The notes under the pieces are model-generated. The model did not search any database and was not told the DNA's origin. It saw only the letters and a list, made by a program, of their open reading frames with translations. A stretch of 6,234 nt of DNA. Origin: Ruminococcus flavefaciens. GTDB lineage: Bacteria; Bacillota; Clostridia; Oscillospirales; Ruminococcaceae. The stretch covers positions 1-6,234 of the forward strand of contig DEBW01000061.1 of assembly GCA_002348905.1 (NCBI GenBank). The letters are read 5' to 3'. Shown in pieces: positions 5,504 through 6,234 of this stretch (its first letter is position 1; each line of letters opens with the position of its first letter). A program made the position numbers and the translations under genes.

Positions 5504-5925
5504 TCATTCACCTCATAAACAGCGCAGTTGTCGGGAGTTTCATACACAGTAACAGAATGTACCGGAAGTCCCTGAGATATGAGTTCATTGCAGAAATACT
5601 CGGCGAAATTCTCGGCAGTAGGTCTGAAATCAACGGGTATCAGGCGAAACTCCTCGTCATTGAGAGCTGCAACAGTAGCAGGTTTAAGAGTACCTTTTTC
5701 ATATATAAGAGCGTGGTCGAACCAGTCAGCAATAGCACGGACACTTTTTTTAAGGTCGCCGAAGTCGATGACCATACCACGCTTCTCGCCGTCAGGAATA
5801 AGGCTGTCACTTTTGACAGAAGCCTCGATAGTCCAGCGATGACCGTGTATATTAGCGCATTTTCCGTTATATCCGGAAAGGAAATGAGCGCTGTCGAAAG
5901 CAGCAGAAGCTTTAAGATAGTACAT
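5500..5925 (-). CDS. queD: 6-carboxytetrahydropterin synthase
   Basis: QueD turns 7,8-dihydroneopterin triphosphate into 6-carboxy-5,6,7,8-tetrahydropterin, releasing triphosphate and acetaldehyde. The 141-aa protein is a PTPS-type T-fold enzyme. Zinc ligands are H14 (FDSAH), H27 and H29 (CANIHGH); the catalytic Cys is C23, the Asp-His pair is D70-H71 (WFDHALIY), and E129 in YETPDN anchors the pterin. I place the start at the ATG (5925) because GGAGG (5935-5931) sits 5 bases upstream. An in-frame TTG at 5937 overlaps that site and the terminator T run, and would add four residues. It is the first gene of the operon, directly behind the riboswitch-controlled attenuator, and overlaps queE by four bases. 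Confidence 0.96.
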   Translation of the reverse strand: MYYLKASAAFDSAHFLSGYNGKCANIHGHRWTIEASVKSDSLIPDGEKRGMVIDFGDLKKSVRAIADWFDHALIYEKGTLKPATVAALNDEEFRLIPVDFRPTAENFAEYFCNELISQGLPVHSVTVYETPDNCAVYEVNE

Positions 5926-5935
5926 ATTTACCTCC

Positions 5936-5968
5936 AAAAAAAGCGCCTATCCGCAAAAGGGCAGGCGC
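5936..5968 (-). terminator. Attenuator terminator in the que leader
   Basis: GCGCCT (5968-5963) pairs with AGGCGC (5948-5943), and seven T residues follow at once (5942-5936), only one base before the queD GGAGG. Two bases of its 5' arm (5964-5963) are shared with the competing antiterminator stem, and the rest of that arm lies in the antiterminator's bulge, so the two folds exclude each other. Confidence 0.85.
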
Positions 5969-6002
5969 ATCCGTAACAAGCATAATAAACTCCGGACTGC
6001 CC
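5959..6002 (-). promoter_or_regulatory. Antiterminator stem of the que leader
   Basis: On the transcript GGGCAGTCCG (6002-5993) can pair with CGGA (5973-5970) plus CTGCCC (5964-5959), leaving a 5-base bulge TGCGC that contains most of the terminator's GCGC. The 5' strand overlaps the 3' end of the aptamer (CCAGGGC), so ligand binding should withhold it. The pairing is seen in the sequence; the switching is inferred. Confidence 0.75.
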
Positions 6003-6043
6003 TGGTTTTGTTTAACGACAGGATGGCGCAAACGAACTGTCAG
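5997..6043 (-). promoter_or_regulatory. preQ1 riboswitch aptamer, class I
   Basis: The minus-strand leader has a short stem GACAG/CTGTC (6041-6037 with 6021-6017), a 15-base loop starting TTCG and containing CC, and an A-rich tail, TTAAACAAAACCAGG. The tail closely follows the TTAACAAAACAAGG tail of known class I preQ1 aptamers, where it folds back on the loop to form the pseudoknot around the ligand. The predicted transcription start (near 6042) falls right at the 5' edge of the stem. Location ahead of queD, queE, queC and queF supports the ligand. Exact P2 pairs were not resolved by eye. Confidence 0.85.
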
Positions 6044-6048
6044 AAGTA

Positions 6049-6077
6049 ATTTTAACACTGAAACCCTGATTTGTCAA
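6049..6077 (-). promoter_or_regulatory. Promoter of the que operon
   Basis: On the minus strand a perfect TTGACA (6077-6072) and TAAAAT (6054-6049) are 17 bases apart. The start should fall near 6042, at the first base pairs of the riboswitch, so no sequence is wasted before the aptamer. No other promoter of similar quality was seen inside the operon. Confidence 0.85.
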
Positions 6078-6101
6078 GGGATATATAAATTTTATTCAGG
6101 G
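6064..6101. repeat. CCCTGA/TCAGGG inverted pair around the que -35 region
   Basis: CCCTGA (6064-6069) and TCAGGG (6096-6101) are perfect inverted 6-mers 26 bases apart that flank the -35 element (6072-6077). This could be a protein operator or chance; nothing else supports a repressor site. Confidence 0.25.
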
Positions 6102-6143
6102 CAGGAGTCTTTTGTCTTACATGAAAACCAAAGAATATGGGGT

Positions 6144-6234
6144 GCAGGGGACTGTGTTCCCTGCCGGATTCCAAAGGCAGGCTCAACGAGCCCGTCCCCT
6201 CTGTCAGCTTTGCTGACATCTCCCCACACTGTGG
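6144..6234. repeat. Cluster of short palindromes at the right edge, probable REP-like or MITE fragment
   Basis: Several hairpins are packed end to end: GCAGGG/CCCTGC (6144-6149, 6159-6164), CCTGCC/GGCAGG (6160-6165, 6176-6181), GGCTC/GAGCC (6180-6184, 6188-6192), TGTCAGC/GCTGACA (6202-6208, 6212-6218) and CCACA/TGTGG (6224-6228, 6230-6234). The base composition is far more GC-rich than the neighbouring promoter region. No reading frame or T run fits a gene or a simple terminator. The CTGTCAGC-TTT-GCTGACA and CTCCCC pattern resembles dispersed palindromic repeats of gut Firmicutes. The element is cut by the window end. Confidence 0.5.

Noticed and set aside
5926..5937. TTG start for queD adding four residues
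   Set aside because: The TTG overlaps the GGAGG ribosome binding site and the terminator T run; the ATG at 5925 has ideal spacing.
5557..5976. Plus-strand 139-codon open frame
   Set aside because: Antisense to queD and running into the attenuator; no ribosome binding site.

Overview
The window looks like chromosomal DNA from a low-to-moderate GC Gram-positive anaerobe, most likely a clostridium of the Ruminococcus/Oscillospiraceae type. This is inferred from the consensus sigma-A promoters (TTGACA-17-TATAAT), the AGGAGG-type ribosome binding sites, the AT-rich spacers, the riboswitch-attenuator logic and the style of the proteins. No species can be named from the sequence alone.

Left third (1-935): no convincing protein gene. 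On the minus strand I see a candidate stand-alone structured RNA (about 556 to 360) with its own promoter, a possible pseudoknot and a long terminator hairpin. Beyond it are two consensus promoters in tandem (-35/-10 at 273-245 and 77-49) firing leftward out of the window, as is typical of stable-RNA operons. On the plus strand, a TTGATA-17-TATAAT promoter at 819-847 drives a chloramphenicol-acetyltransferase-like gene (936-1580). A bidirectional hairpin terminator (1693-1728) separates it from the convergent operon to its right.

Main body (1735-5925, minus strand): a tightly packed eight-gene queuosine-precursor operon, transcribed queD, queE, folE, an unrecognised 109-aa gene, an AroQ/PchB-type chorismate mutase, queC, a zeta-toxin/COG4185-like P-loop kinase, queF. 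FolE, QueD, QueE, QueC and QueF together form the complete route from GTP through dihydroneopterin triphosphate, carboxytetrahydropterin, CDG and preQ0 to preQ1. Three junctions are ATGA overlaps (queD/queE, queC/kinase, kinase/queF), so the kinase is translationally coupled on both sides. No tgt, queA, queG/H or transporter gene is visible.

The operon leader (about 6043 to 5936) starts at a TTGACA-17-TAAAAT promoter. It contains what looks like a class I preQ1 riboswitch aptamer, then mutually exclusive antiterminator and terminator stems ending in T7 just before the queD ribosome binding site. This predicts feedback: preQ1 binding blocks the antiterminator and ends transcription before queD.

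The far right (6140-6234) and the folE/109-aa gene gap (4196-4220) carry compact palindromes that look like interspersed repeats. The most unusual points are the kinase with no partner antitoxin, the chorismate mutase and the unknown gene inside a preQ1-controlled operon, and the candidate pseudoknotted small RNA.
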